This document shows, in pieces, positions 43,178 to 52,365 of a stretch of 64,000 nt of DNA; position 1 is the stretch's first letter, and every line of letters begins with the position of its first letter. Both the position numbers and the translations under genes were made by a program. The notes under the pieces were generated by a model. That model did not search any database and was not told the origin of the DNA. It was given only the letters and a program-made list of their open reading frames with translations. Source of the DNA: Asticcacaulis sp. MM231 (lineage in GTDB: Bacteria > Pseudomonadota > Alphaproteobacteria > Caulobacterales > Caulobacteraceae); NCBI RefSeq assembly GCF_964186625.1, contig NZ_OZ075109.1:186001-250000 (forward strand). The letters are read 5' to 3'.

Positions 43178-45340
43178 ATGACATCGAGATTTTTCAAAGC
43201 AACGAAAGGGAGCGTATCGGTACACGCGCTTCTGTCCGTCATGGTGGCGGGGGGGCTGCTCAGCAGCGTCGCCGTCACGGCCCATGCCCAGACCGAGGAA
43301 GCCGCTGCTCACGTGGCGGACAAGACGAACGACGTCATCGAGGTGGTGGTGACGTCACAGAAGCGCCGCCAGCGTCAGATCGACGTGCCGGTCGCGGTCA
43401 ATGTGCTCAGCGCCGAGACCCTGGAAAAGCGCAATATCCAGACGGTTCAGGATCTGTCCTTCTCGGTGCCAGGTTTGATCCTGCGGTATGACGGTCCCGG
43501 TTCTTCGCAGATCTTCCTGCGCGGCGCCACCAACATCCGCGGGTCTGACGCCCTGGTCTCATCCTATATGGACGATACGCCGGTGACGCTGACCGGTGGC
43601 TTCCGTCAGGTCGACCTGCGTGCCCTTGATCTGGACCGTGTTGAGGTGCTGAAAGGACCACAGGGCACGCTTTATGGCCAGGGTGCCATGGCGGGTACGG
43701 TGCGCTTTATTACACGCAATCCCAGTCTCTATACTGTGGACGGCTTCATCAGGGCCGATATCTCGTCGATCGACGAGGGTGATACCAATTCCAAGGTGTC
43801 CGGCGCGGTCAGCCTGCCCCTCATCAAGGGCACACTGGGCCTGCGCCTGGCGGGCGCCTATGAATCCGGCGGGGGGTGGATCGACCAGCCCGGACTCGGT
43901 ATCAAGGACGGTAACAACCAGGACATCTACAATCTGCGAGCCAAGCTGTTGTGGAAGCCGACAGATGATTTCGACATGACGTTTACGGCCACCACCTATT
44001 CGATGAAGAGCCGGTTCGGCCTCGACTACGAAAACCCGGACCGCACCCGCCCCGTTCCGGTAAGTCCGGATTACGACCTTTTGCCGTCGCGCCATGACCG
44101 CTCGCAAATCCTCAACGTCACGGCCAACTACAAGACCGGCATAGGCCGCCTGACCAGTTCAACCAGCTTTGTCGAACTCGACCGCAACTATGCCACAACC
44201 TACATCGCCGGACCCAAGACGACATCCGCCGGTATTCAGAACGAAGGCTTCGACGGCATCAGCGATCGCGCCCAGCAGTTTACGCAGGAAATCCGACTGA
44301 CCTCTGAGGGCAGCGGTCCGTGGCAATATACGATCGGGGCCTTTTACAAGGATGCCCAGGGCAATCTCGATGATAAGGGCGTTTCCTACTATGCCGGCGG
44401 CACCTATCCCTTCACCTATCGCAAGTACGATACGTCCAGGTCGATCTCGGCCTTTGCCGATATTGGCTACAAGATCACCGACAAGCTCCTGATCGGCGCC
44501 GGTATTCGGTCCTTCAAGGATGATCAGACCGCCACGGACCTGGCCGGCACAGAGCAGAAAGCGACGTTCGACTCGATCGATCCGCGCGTCTATGTAACCT
44601 ACGCCCTGACACCGAAATGGAATCTCTACGGCAATATCTCCAAAGGCTTCCGCTCGGGCGGTTTCAACAGCGCAGGCCTGCCAGCCTATGATCCAGAAAA
44701 GCTCATGAATTACGAACTGGGCACCAAGGGGATTGTGGCTGACGGCAAGGTACGCTTCGATATCGCAGCCTATTACAGCAAGTACGACGATGCCTTGCGC
44801 ACCGGGCAGTTCTTCAACTTTCCGGCCGGTTATGTCAGCTATACCCGTAACATCGGTGAGATGGAAATTAAGGGACTGGAAGGCACAATCGACTGGCGCG
44901 TGACTCCGGCCCTGACCCTGTCGGCCAATGCCGCCTATATCGACGGTGAAGTCACCAAGCTCAATCTCGGCGCTGGAGAGACGACCAACTTCCAGGTCGG
45001 TGATGGTCTTGACTATGCACCGAAGTTCTCCTCCACCATCGCGGCGGATTACAGCTTCAACTGGGCCACCAACGTGCCGGGCTTCGTCCATGTCGATTAC
45101 GTCTATCGCGACAAGACCTACGCCACCGACAACTCGATCCTTATCCCCCGTACCCAGTCGTCCGACCGCATCAACCTGCTCAATGCCCGCGTAGGCGTCA
45201 CTTGGTCGGAGATCACGGCGGAACTCTACGTCACCAACCTGACGAACGAGAACCTTTTGGTCGATCCTTATGACGCCTGGCAACAGTCGTCGCGGACCAA
45301 GCCACGCACCGTGGGTGTCAGCCTGTCGCGTAATTTCTGA
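43178..45340 (+). CDS. TonB-dependent outer-membrane receptor (omega-amide cluster)
   Basis: The start is ATG 43178 (AAGGGGAT upstream). The 720-residue precursor has a signal peptide ending near AHAQ, a plug domain (VIEVVVTSQKRRQRQIDVPV; VLKGPQGTLYGQGAMAGTVR) and a 22-strand barrel ending in an aromatic residue (SLSRNF). It would import a large substrate using TonB energy. Lying between the NylC-like amidase and a peptide permease, it is a good candidate importer of oligo-amides. No carboxylate-sigma (STN) domain is present. Confidence 0.92.
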   Translation: MTSRFFKATKGSVSVHALLSVMVAGGLLSSVAVTAHAQTEEAAAHVADKTNDVIEVVVTSQKRRQRQIDVPVAVNVLSAETLEKRNIQTVQDLSFSVPGLILRYDGPGSSQIFLRGATNIRGSDALVSSYMDDTPVTLTGGFRQVDLRALDLDRVEVLKGPQGTLYGQGAMAGTVRFITRNPSLYTVDGFIRADISSIDEGDTNSKVSGAVSLPLIKGTLGLRLAGAYESGGGWIDQPGLGIKDGNNQDIYNLRAKLLWKPTDDFDMTFTATTYSMKSRFGLDYENPDRTRPVPVSPDYDLLPSRHDRSQILNVTANYKTGIGRLTSSTSFVELDRNYATTYIAGPKTTSAGIQNEGFDGISDRAQQFTQEIRLTSEGSGPWQYTIGAFYKDAQGNLDDKGVSYYAGGTYPFTYRKYDTSRSISAFADIGYKITDKLLIGAGIRSFKDDQTATDLAGTEQKATFDSIDPRVYVTYALTPKWNLYGNISKGFRSGGFNSAGLPAYDPEKLMNYELGTKGIVADGKVRFDIAAYYSKYDDALRTGQFFNFPAGYVSYTRNIGEMEIKGLEGTIDWRVTPALTLSANAAYIDGEVTKLNLGAGETTNFQVGDGLDYAPKFSSTIAADYSFNWATNVPGFVHVDYVYRDKTYATDNSILIPRTQSSDRINLLNARVGVTWSEITAELYVTNLTNENLLVDPYDAWQQSSRTKPRTVGVSLSRNF

Positions 45341-45350
45341 TAGACATGCC

Positions 45351-45379
45351 GGCCCGCTGCCAGATGATGGCAGCGGGCC
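45351..45379 (+). terminator. Terminator after the TonB receptor gene
   Basis: GGCCCGCTGCCA, loop GATGA, TGGCAGCGGGCC form a perfect 12-bp stem, followed by ATGTTATTTT. It may attenuate transcription between the receptor and the permease. Confidence 0.75.
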
Positions 45380-45402
45380 ATGTTATTTTCCTGGAGTACC
45401 GG

Positions 45403-46740
45403 ATGAGCAAAGACGATTTTATGGGCCACCCCAAAGGCCTGGCCTATATCGCCTTTACGGAAGCGTGGGAGCGGTTTTCCTTCTACGGGATGCAGGCGTT
45501 GTTGATGCTCTACATGACCGGTCGTCTGCTGAAGCCAGGCGTGGTGGATCAGGTCTGGGGCTTCGCACAGTTTCGCAACCTTGTTGAAAGCGTCACCGGT
45601 CCTCTGTCCGTTCAGGCTCTGGCGGCGCAGATATTCGGCATCTACGTCGCACTCGTCTATTTAGGCCCAGTTATCGGCGGTCTTGTCGGAGACCGCTGGC
45701 TTGGCCGGACGCGCGCCGTACTCACCGGCGCCGCGTTACTGGCGACCGGACACTTCCTGATGGTGTTCGAGACAGCCTTTTTGCCGGCGCTGGGGTGCAT
45801 TATATGCGGGGCAGGGTTGCTGAAAGGCAATCTGGCAGCACAGGTGGCGGCGCTCTATGCGCCTGACGATCGCCGGATCGATGACGGGTACACGCTCTAC
45901 GTCACCTCCGTCGTCGTGGGCGCTTTTCTGTCGCCGCTGGTCTGCGGCACCTTGGGGGAACTGTATGGCTGGCACTATGGCTTTGGTGCCGCCGGCCTTG
46001 GCATGCTGGTGGGTATTGCCGTATATCTGCGCGGCTTGAAGCACTTCAAGGAACCCCTGAAAGCAACCAAAGCGCAAAAGGTGTGCCTCACAGGGGCAGA
46101 GTGGGGTCGTATTGGCGTCCTGTGCGGCCTGATCCTGATCACCTCATTGTTCTGGACGGTGCAGTCGCAGATCTGGAACACCTATCCGGTGTGGCTGCGT
46201 GACGACGTTAGTCTCGGCATCGGTCTTGGCCTCAGCATTCCTGTCACGTGGTTTCAGTCGTTAGACGCCTTCGCGGTGCTGGCCCTGACGCCGGTCGTTA
46301 TGGGAATGTGGAAGGGCATGGCCAAACGGGGCATGGAGCCTTCAGACATCGTCAAGCTCGCTATGGGCTGCGCCCTGTTTGGCAGCGGCTGCGTCTTGTT
46401 GACCGTTGGCCAATGGCTGGCGGGTGCGGGCAAGGTCGCTGTGATCTGGCCTTTGCTCTTCCACTTCGTCATTGGTGCCGGGTATCTCCTGTGTTCTCCC
46501 GTGGCCCTGGCGCTTGTCGCCCGCAGCGCACCGGTACAGGTCAAATCCATGATGGTTGGCGGCTACTATATCGGCCTGTTCATCGCTGGCATCTTTTCCG
46601 GCTGGCTTGGGCGATTCTATGAACCCTTGCATCCCCCGCTGTTCTGGCTGTTACATGCCGGGATCGGGCTTGCCGGCGCCCTCATTCTGCTGGTGCTTTA
46701 CGCGCCTCTGCGTCGGATATTACTGGCGAAGCCTCAATAA
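45403..46740 (+). CDS. POT/PTR-family proton-coupled oligopeptide permease
   Basis: ATG 45403 begins a 445-residue inner-membrane protein with the PTR2 signature AWERFSFYGMQALLMLYMTG and about twelve membrane helices. The second signature region (GRTRAVLTGAALLATGHF) is also present. It should bring di- and tripeptides, or short amide oligomers, into the cytoplasm with protons. It is the inner-membrane step after the TonB receptor. It is followed 11 bp later by a LysR gene on the same strand. Confidence 0.92.
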   Translation: MSKDDFMGHPKGLAYIAFTEAWERFSFYGMQALLMLYMTGRLLKPGVVDQVWGFAQFRNLVESVTGPLSVQALAAQIFGIYVALVYLGPVIGGLVGDRWLGRTRAVLTGAALLATGHFLMVFETAFLPALGCIICGAGLLKGNLAAQVAALYAPDDRRIDDGYTLYVTSVVVGAFLSPLVCGTLGELYGWHYGFGAAGLGMLVGIAVYLRGLKHFKEPLKATKAQKVCLTGAEWGRIGVLCGLILITSLFWTVQSQIWNTYPVWLRDDVSLGIGLGLSIPVTWFQSLDAFAVLALTPVVMGMWKGMAKRGMEPSDIVKLAMGCALFGSGCVLLTVGQWLAGAGKVAVIWPLLFHFVIGAGYLLCSPVALALVARSAPVQVKSMMVGGYYIGLFIAGIFSGWLGRFYEPLHPPLFWLLHAGIGLAGALILLVLYAPLRRILLAKPQ

Positions 46741-46751
46741 AGGAGTACCCG

Positions 46752-47741
46752 ATGGATACGCATGAAGAGGATCGCGCCGCCGCCTATAATCCGCCGTCGC
46801 GCAAGACCATTCCGCCGTTCGAGGCCTTGCGCGCTTTCGACGCTGTCGCGCGCCTGGGGGGGGTGCGCCAGGCGGCCCGAAGCCTCGGCCGCGACCATGC
46901 GGTGATTAGCCGCCACCTCAAGACCCTGGAGCAGTGGACCGGCGCGAAACTGGTCGAGCGTACGGCGCGCGGCGTCGTTCTTACCGAAGACGCCCGACGC
47001 TACCACAAGGACATCGCCAGCGCTATGGACGCCATAGCGGCGTCAACGATCGACCTGATGCGGCGCGGCTATCACAACCATCTCAACATTGCCTGCTCAC
47101 CGGGCTTTGCGCTGCACTGGATGTCGCGTCGTGTCGGCATGTTCGAAAAGCTGCATCCCGATGTCGATATTGAACTGCGCTCCATGGATCGCAATGCCAT
47201 GACGGGGCTGAACGAGGCCGATATCGAGATCCGCTTTGTTCCGGCCTATCGCGTGGCCCTCAAGCTGCCGGCGGAGATGAAAGCGCAGGAGGTGGCCAGT
47301 GTGGCTGTCATGGCTGTGGCATCACCGGACTATCTTGCCCAGGCCGGGCCGATCGAGACACCGCGCGACCTGATCCATCAACGCATGCTACACGAAATGG
47401 ATTTCGACAGCTGGGCGCACTGGCTGGCGGCGCATGGCGTCTATGATGAGCTTGACCTGACCGGGCCACGCCTGTGGCAGGGCCACCTGACGCTCGATGC
47501 CGCTTTGCACGGGCGCGGCGTGGCATTGGTCAATGCGCTGGTCGGGCAAGCCTTCTTTAAATCGGGCCAACTGGTCGAGATCGGTCGCGGCAATCCGGCC
47601 TTCCGGCCCTATACAGAAGGCAAGTATCTGATCATCGGCCGCGCCGACCGGTGGGAAACGCCTATGATCCGCCGCTACCGCCGCTGGCTTATGGACGAAC
47701 TGAACAAGGAACTGGCGACCTTCCGCCGGCCAGCGGCGTAA
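46752..47741 (+). CDS. LysR-family regulator (GcvA-like)
   Basis: AAAGGAG lies 6 bases before ATG 46752. The 329-residue protein has the LysR HTH (LRAFDAVARLGGVRQAARSL, DHAVISRHLKTLEQWTGAKL) and an effector-binding domain of the GcvA type. It sits inside the catabolic cluster between the permease and the serine hydrolase, so it probably activates these genes in response to an oligomer or amino-acid inducer. No T-N11-A operator was pinned down. Confidence 0.9.
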   Translation: MDTHEEDRAAAYNPPSRKTIPPFEALRAFDAVARLGGVRQAARSLGRDHAVISRHLKTLEQWTGAKLVERTARGVVLTEDARRYHKDIASAMDAIAASTIDLMRRGYHNHLNIACSPGFALHWMSRRVGMFEKLHPDVDIELRSMDRNAMTGLNEADIEIRFVPAYRVALKLPAEMKAQEVASVAVMAVASPDYLAQAGPIETPRDLIHQRMLHEMDFDSWAHWLAAHGVYDELDLTGPRLWQGHLTLDAALHGRGVALVNALVGQAFFKSGQLVEIGRGNPAFRPYTEGKYLIIGRADRWETPMIRRYRRWLMDELNKELATFRRPAA

Positions 47742-47896
47742 AGGTTCCTGTTCTGCTTTAAGCTATTGCATTCTAAGTCGTATTTTCCGTCGTGGTGTTG
47801 TGGGCGCACCGCCTTCTCAACGGTTCGCACCTTCGCCCGCAGGGGGTAAAAGAGTAGGTCTTAAGCGTCAATCTTGCTGTATTAAGGGGAACGCTT

Positions 47897-49088
47897 TTGT
47901 CAAGTTTACAAGCGCCGGGAATGCCGGCGATGGTCTCCCCGATTGAAGAGGGCTTTGCCGACGTCGAAGTCGGCGACATGACCGAGCTCTATGCCGGCCA
48001 GCTCATGCCTGATTTCCAGGCGCACACCCTGAAAAATACCCATCGCGCTTTCGCCACGCGGATCATCCGTCGCGGTGGACCGGTGGCTCCGCTGGCCTAC
48101 GCCAGCACAACGCTCGATGATTTTCCGATTCACGCTGACGGCCAGATTTACGATCTCTACGACTATGTCTCGCGCAATCGTGTGGCAGGTCTGCTGATCA
48201 TGAAGAACGGCGAGATTGTGCACGAGCGCTATGAGCTGGGCAATGCACCCTCCGAGCACTGGGTGTCGATGTCGATGGCCAAGTCGGTCGCTACCACGCT
48301 TGTTGGGTGCGCTATCCGTGATGGTTATATCAAAAGCGTCGAAGAGCCGCTCACGGCATACCTGCCCCAGTTGATTGGGTCGGGGTATGACGGCGTCTCC
48401 ATCCGTCAGTTGATGCAAATGACGTCCGGCATCAAATGGGACGACACGCAGGTCAATCCAGCCTCCGAACGGCGCCGGATGTTGGCGCTTCAGGTGGCGC
48501 AAAAGCCCGGTGAGATCATGCGCTTCATGGCTTCTCTGCCACGCATCGCCGAACCGGGCACTGTCTGGAACTATTCGACCGGCGAGACTCTATGTGGTCG
48601 GCGCGCTCGTCAAGGCGGCAACGGGCAAGTGGCTGTCGGATTATCTGTCCGCGCGTATCTGGTCACGACTGGGCATGGAGGCGGACGCCTACTGGTGGCT
48701 TGAAGCGCCGGGTGGTCTTGAAGTCGCCGGCTCCGGGTTGTGCGCGCCGTTGCGAGACTATGCGCGGTTCGGCCGCTTTATTATGAAGGGCGGCGTCATC
48801 GACGGCGAGTTGGTCCTGCCGGGCAACTGGATGGCGGAGGCCGGCGTATCACGCACGGTCGGCGGCGCGAGGCTCGATTACGGTTACATGTGGTGGACCG
48901 TGCCGGATCGGAGTGGTTCGCTGGCTGACGGCGCTTATGCCGCGCGCGGTATCTTCGGCCAATACATGTATCTCAATCCGGCGCAGGACGTGCTGATCGC
49001 CGTCCTTAGTTCCCGTGCCAAGCCGCGCGGCGCCGAGGCCATTCTCGATAATGATTTCTTCAATTCCACGGTGGAGGCGCTGCGCTAA
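47897..49088 (+). pseudogene. NylB-like serine hydrolase (beta-lactamase fold), frameshifted
   Basis: A TTG start at 47897 follows AAGGGGA by 6 bases (ATG 47921 is an alternative). The catalytic Ser-x-x-Lys lies in S126-MAK-129 and the second motif is in WNYSTGET. An extra C at 48590 then shifts the frame. The other frame resumes YVVGALVKAATGKWLSDYLS and runs to TAA 49086-49088. Removing that base gives 396 residues, close to the 392 of NylB (6-aminohexanoate-dimer hydrolase), whose family this resembles; a D-aminopeptidase or esterase is possible. No signal peptide is seen. As written it loses the C-terminal third and should be inactive. Confidence 0.8.
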
Positions 49089-50476
49089 TGGATACCTGGC
49101 CCCAAAATGACCCGGTGCGCAGCACCGCCGCCTGGCAGGCCGCTGATCAAGCGCATCACCTGCACTCCTTCACCGATCCAGCGGTCATCCGCGACAAAGG
49201 CTCACGCATCATCACGGCCGGTGAGGGGTGCCACGTCATCGACAGCGATGGCCGCCATATCCTCGATGGCATGGCGGGCCTGTGGTGCGTCAATATCGGC
49301 TATGGCCGCGTCGAACTGGCCGATGCCGCCCACGCTCAGATGACGGCCTTGCCCTATTATAACAACCATTTCCAAAGCGCCACGCCGGCCATGATCGAAC
49401 TGGCCGAGACGCTTGCCGAACTGACGCCTCACGGGATCAACCACTTCACGTTCGCCAATTCCGGATCGGAGGCCAACGAGGTCATCATCCGCCTGGCGCG
49501 CTATTACTGGCAATTAAAGGGCCAGGCGCAGAAACGAAAGATCATCAGCCGCACCCTGGCCTATCATGGATCTACCGTGGCGACCTCAAGTCTCGGTGGT
49601 ATGCCGGCCATGCACGCCAATGATGGCGGTGTGATGCCAGAGATCACCCATATCGAGCACCCGCACTGGTATGTAAATGGCGCAGACCTGACCCCGGCGC
49701 AATATGGCCTTAAAGCCGCCCAGGCACTGGAGGCCCGCATTCTTGAACTGGGGTCTGACACCGTGGCCGCCTTTATCGGCGAACCCGTACAAGGCGCGGG
49801 CGGCGTGATCGTTCCGCCCGACACCTACTGGCCGGAAATTCAGCGCATCTGCAAAAAGTACGACGTACTGTTAATCGCCGACGAGGTTATTTGCGGATTT
49901 GGACGTACCGGTTCGTGGTTCGGATCAAATACCTTCGACATCGCGCCGGATCTTATGCCGATGGCCAAGGGACTGTCGTCGGGTTACATCCCCGTTGCGG
50001 CGGTCGGTGTCCATGATCGCATCTTCGATGTTATCGAGCGTGGCGGGCTATGGCCGCACGGCTATACCTATTCCGGGCATCCGGTTGCCTGTGCCGTCGC
50101 CCTGGCCAACATCGCTGTCATCAAACGCGAAGGTTTGGTCGAGCGTGTCCGTGATGATATCGGACCCTATTTCCAGTCCAGACTGGAAGACCTGGCGCAA
50201 CGTCATCCGCTGGTCGGTGAACGGCGCGGCGTCGGTCTGATGGCCGCCCTGCAACTGGTGCGCAACAAAGACACCCGCGAGATCTGCACGCCGCAGGACA
50301 ACGCTGCCATCTTCTGCCGCGAGGTTTGCTACGAAAACCGGTTGATCGCCCGCGCTGTCGGGCAATCCATGGTGATGAGTCCGCCGCTGACAATCAGCCA
50401 TGCCGAAGTCGATGAAATGGTCGCCATTCTCGCCCGCGCTCTGGATGCGACGGCGCGAAAACTTGGATATATCTGA
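49088..50476 (+). CDS. Class III omega-aminotransferase (NylD/beta-alanine-pyruvate type)
   Basis: This 462-residue PLP enzyme starts within the previous stop (TAATG). It has the PLP-lysine K294 in MAKGLSSGYIP, the ring-nitrogen Asp265 in LLIADEV, GSEANE for phosphate contacts and AYHGST. It fits omega-amino-acid:pyruvate transaminases, which turn GABA, beta-alanine or 6-aminohexanoate into the semialdehyde. Its position next to a NylB-like hydrolase and a semialdehyde dehydrogenase matches the nylon-monomer pathway order (NylD). Putrescine or taurine is an alternative substrate. Confidence 0.9.
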   Translation: MDTWPQNDPVRSTAAWQAADQAHHLHSFTDPAVIRDKGSRIITAGEGCHVIDSDGRHILDGMAGLWCVNIGYGRVELADAAHAQMTALPYYNNHFQSATPAMIELAETLAELTPHGINHFTFANSGSEANEVIIRLARYYWQLKGQAQKRKIISRTLAYHGSTVATSSLGGMPAMHANDGGVMPEITHIEHPHWYVNGADLTPAQYGLKAAQALEARILELGSDTVAAFIGEPVQGAGGVIVPPDTYWPEIQRICKKYDVLLIADEVICGFGRTGSWFGSNTFDIAPDLMPMAKGLSSGYIPVAAVGVHDRIFDVIERGGLWPHGYTYSGHPVACAVALANIAVIKREGLVERVRDDIGPYFQSRLEDLAQRHPLVGERRGVGLMAALQLVRNKDTREICTPQDNAAIFCREVCYENRLIARAVGQSMVMSPPLTISHAEVDEMVAILARALDATARKLGYI

Positions 50477-50477
50477 T

Positions 50478-51953
50478 ATGCCTGATGTTCATAATCTCTC
50501 CTCTGCCGGCGTCAAACTGCTGTTCGAGACGAAAGCATTCGCCGAAGATTTAGGCCTCCGTAACCGCTCGTCGGGCACCTTCGCGGTGACCAATCCGGCC
50601 GATGGACGTCATATCGCCGACGTACCCGATATGGGCGCGGCGGAAACAGAAGCGGCGGTGGGCGCAGCAAAGGCGGCCTTTGTCGACTGGTCTGCACTGC
50701 CGGCGCGAACTCGCGCCGACACCCTGCGTCGTTGGTACGAGCTCATTCTGCAAAATAAGGATGCCCTGGCCGAACTTCTTACCCTGGAACAGGGAAAGCC
50801 GCTGGCAGAGGCTCTGGGTGAGATCGTCTTCGGTGCGCAGTTCATCGAATGGTTCGCCGAGGAGGGTAAACGCCTGTATGGCGACATCATACCCAGCCAC
50901 GCCGCCGACAAGCGCTGCCTTGTGCTCAAACAGCCGATCGGCGTGGTGGGCGCCATCACGCCGTGGAATTTCCCCAGCTCGATGATTACCCGCAAGGTAT
51001 CGCCAGCCCTGGCGGCCGGCTGCACCATCATTATCAAGCCAGCTGAGGATACGCCGTTGTCAGCCCTGGCCTTGCAGATGCTGGCCGACGCCGCGGGTTT
51101 TCCGCGGGGCGTCATGACGGTCATTACCGCCAGGCGTGCCGAAGCCGTGGCGGGTGTGCTGACCACACATCCAGATGTGCGCAAGATATCCTTCACCGGC
51201 TCGACCCGTGTCGGCAAGCTCCTGATGCAGCAATGCGCGGGCACGGTAAAGAAGCTGTCGCTCGAACTAGGCGGTAACTCACCCTTCATCGTGTTTGATG
51301 ATGCCGATCTTGATGCGGCTGTGGCCGGCGCCATCATCACGAAGTTTCGCAATGCCGGTCAGGCCTGCGTCGCCACCAACCGCATCTACGTCCAGTCGGG
51401 TGTCATGGCGGAGTTTGCGGCGCGCCTGAAAGCTGCCATTGCCGGGCTTCAGGTCGGACCGGGGCTGCAGGCCGGAACGCGCATTGGGCCTCTGATCAAC
51501 CCGGCGGCCGTCGAAAAGGTCGAAGGGCTGGTGAAGGACGCGGTCGAGAAGGGCGCCTATCTGGCCCTTGGCGGGGGCTTGCACGAACGCGGCGGCCAGT
51601 ATTTCACCCCGACCCTGCTGACCGGCGCCACCCATGACATGGACATCGCCCACACTGAAATCTTCGGGCCGGTGGCGGCGCTCTTTCCCTTTGAGACCGA
51701 AGCCGAAGTCATCGCCCTAGCCAATGATACGCCTTATGGCCTGGCGGCCTACTACTGGACCCGTGACATCGGTCGCGTTTTCCGCGTCGGCGAGGCGCTG
51801 GACTATGGTCTGCTCGGCGCCAATGAAGTCCTGACGTCCAACCCGGCCACGCCCTTCGGTGGCATGAAGGAATTGGGCCTGGGGCGCGAGGGTTCCAAGT
51901 ACGGCCTCGAAGATTTTGTCGAGATCAAATACCTGGCGCTCGGCGGCATTTAA
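50478..51953 (+). CDS. Succinate/adipate-semialdehyde dehydrogenase (GabD/NylE type)
   Basis: ATG 50478 follows the transaminase stop by one base; the frame from 50400 is too long. The 491-residue ALDH has the NAD-binding PWNFP motif, the general base in LELGGNSPF and the catalytic Cys in GQACVATNR (usually GQTCVCANR; the second Cys is Ala here). It oxidises the semialdehyde from the transaminase to a dicarboxylate. Length and ends fit GabD. The exact chain length of the substrate cannot be read. Confidence 0.9.
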   Translation: MPDVHNLSSAGVKLLFETKAFAEDLGLRNRSSGTFAVTNPADGRHIADVPDMGAAETEAAVGAAKAAFVDWSALPARTRADTLRRWYELILQNKDALAELLTLEQGKPLAEALGEIVFGAQFIEWFAEEGKRLYGDIIPSHAADKRCLVLKQPIGVVGAITPWNFPSSMITRKVSPALAAGCTIIIKPAEDTPLSALALQMLADAAGFPRGVMTVITARRAEAVAGVLTTHPDVRKISFTGSTRVGKLLMQQCAGTVKKLSLELGGNSPFIVFDDADLDAAVAGAIITKFRNAGQACVATNRIYVQSGVMAEFAARLKAAIAGLQVGPGLQAGTRIGPLINPAAVEKVEGLVKDAVEKGAYLALGGGLHERGGQYFTPTLLTGATHDMDIAHTEIFGPVAALFPFETEAEVIALANDTPYGLAAYYWTRDIGRVFRVGEALDYGLLGANEVLTSNPATPFGGMKELGLGREGSKYGLEDFVEIKYLALGGI

Positions 51954-51978
51954 TTCTCTTACCCACGGACACTTGAAA

Positions 51979-52350
51979 ATGAAAAAAACTCCGATCAATC
52001 CCAGCGGGACGGGGTGGGCTCAGGCCTGCGCCGTCGATCAGGCGGAACGCCTCGTGTTTATCGCCGGACAGGTGCCACAAGACAAGGATGGCGTCATCCC
52101 GGCCGACATCAGCGATCAGTGCCGGCTGGCGTGGGGCAATGTCGTCCATCAACTGGAGACCGCCGGACTCCAGCTGGAGAACCTGGTCAGTGTGCGCGTC
52201 TATCTGACAGACCGACAGTACATTCCCGAAATGGTGGCCGTGCGCAACGAGGTGCTGGGCCTGCGTGCCGAACCCGCCTTCACCGTCGTGCTGGCGGGTC
52301 TTTACGACGCGCGCTGGTGCATCGAAATCGAATCCGTCGCAGCCGCTTAA
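51979..52350 (+). CDS. RidA/YjgF-family enamine/imine deaminase
   Basis: ATG 51979 begins a 123-residue trimeric-type protein with FIAGQVPQDKDG, LVSVRVYLTD and EPAFTVVLAGL, all RidA landmarks. The usual Arg is preserved in SVRVYL. It clears reactive 2-aminoacrylate-type enamines formed by PLP enzymes, which suits a cluster with two transaminases. It is co-directional, 25 bp after the dehydrogenase. Confidence 0.9.
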   Translation: MKKTPINPSGTGWAQACAVDQAERLVFIAGQVPQDKDGVIPADISDQCRLAWGNVVHQLETAGLQLENLVSVRVYLTDRQYIPEMVAVRNEVLGLRAEPAFTVVLAGLYDARWCIEIESVAAA

Positions 52351-52365
52351 GAAAAGGAAGTTTTC

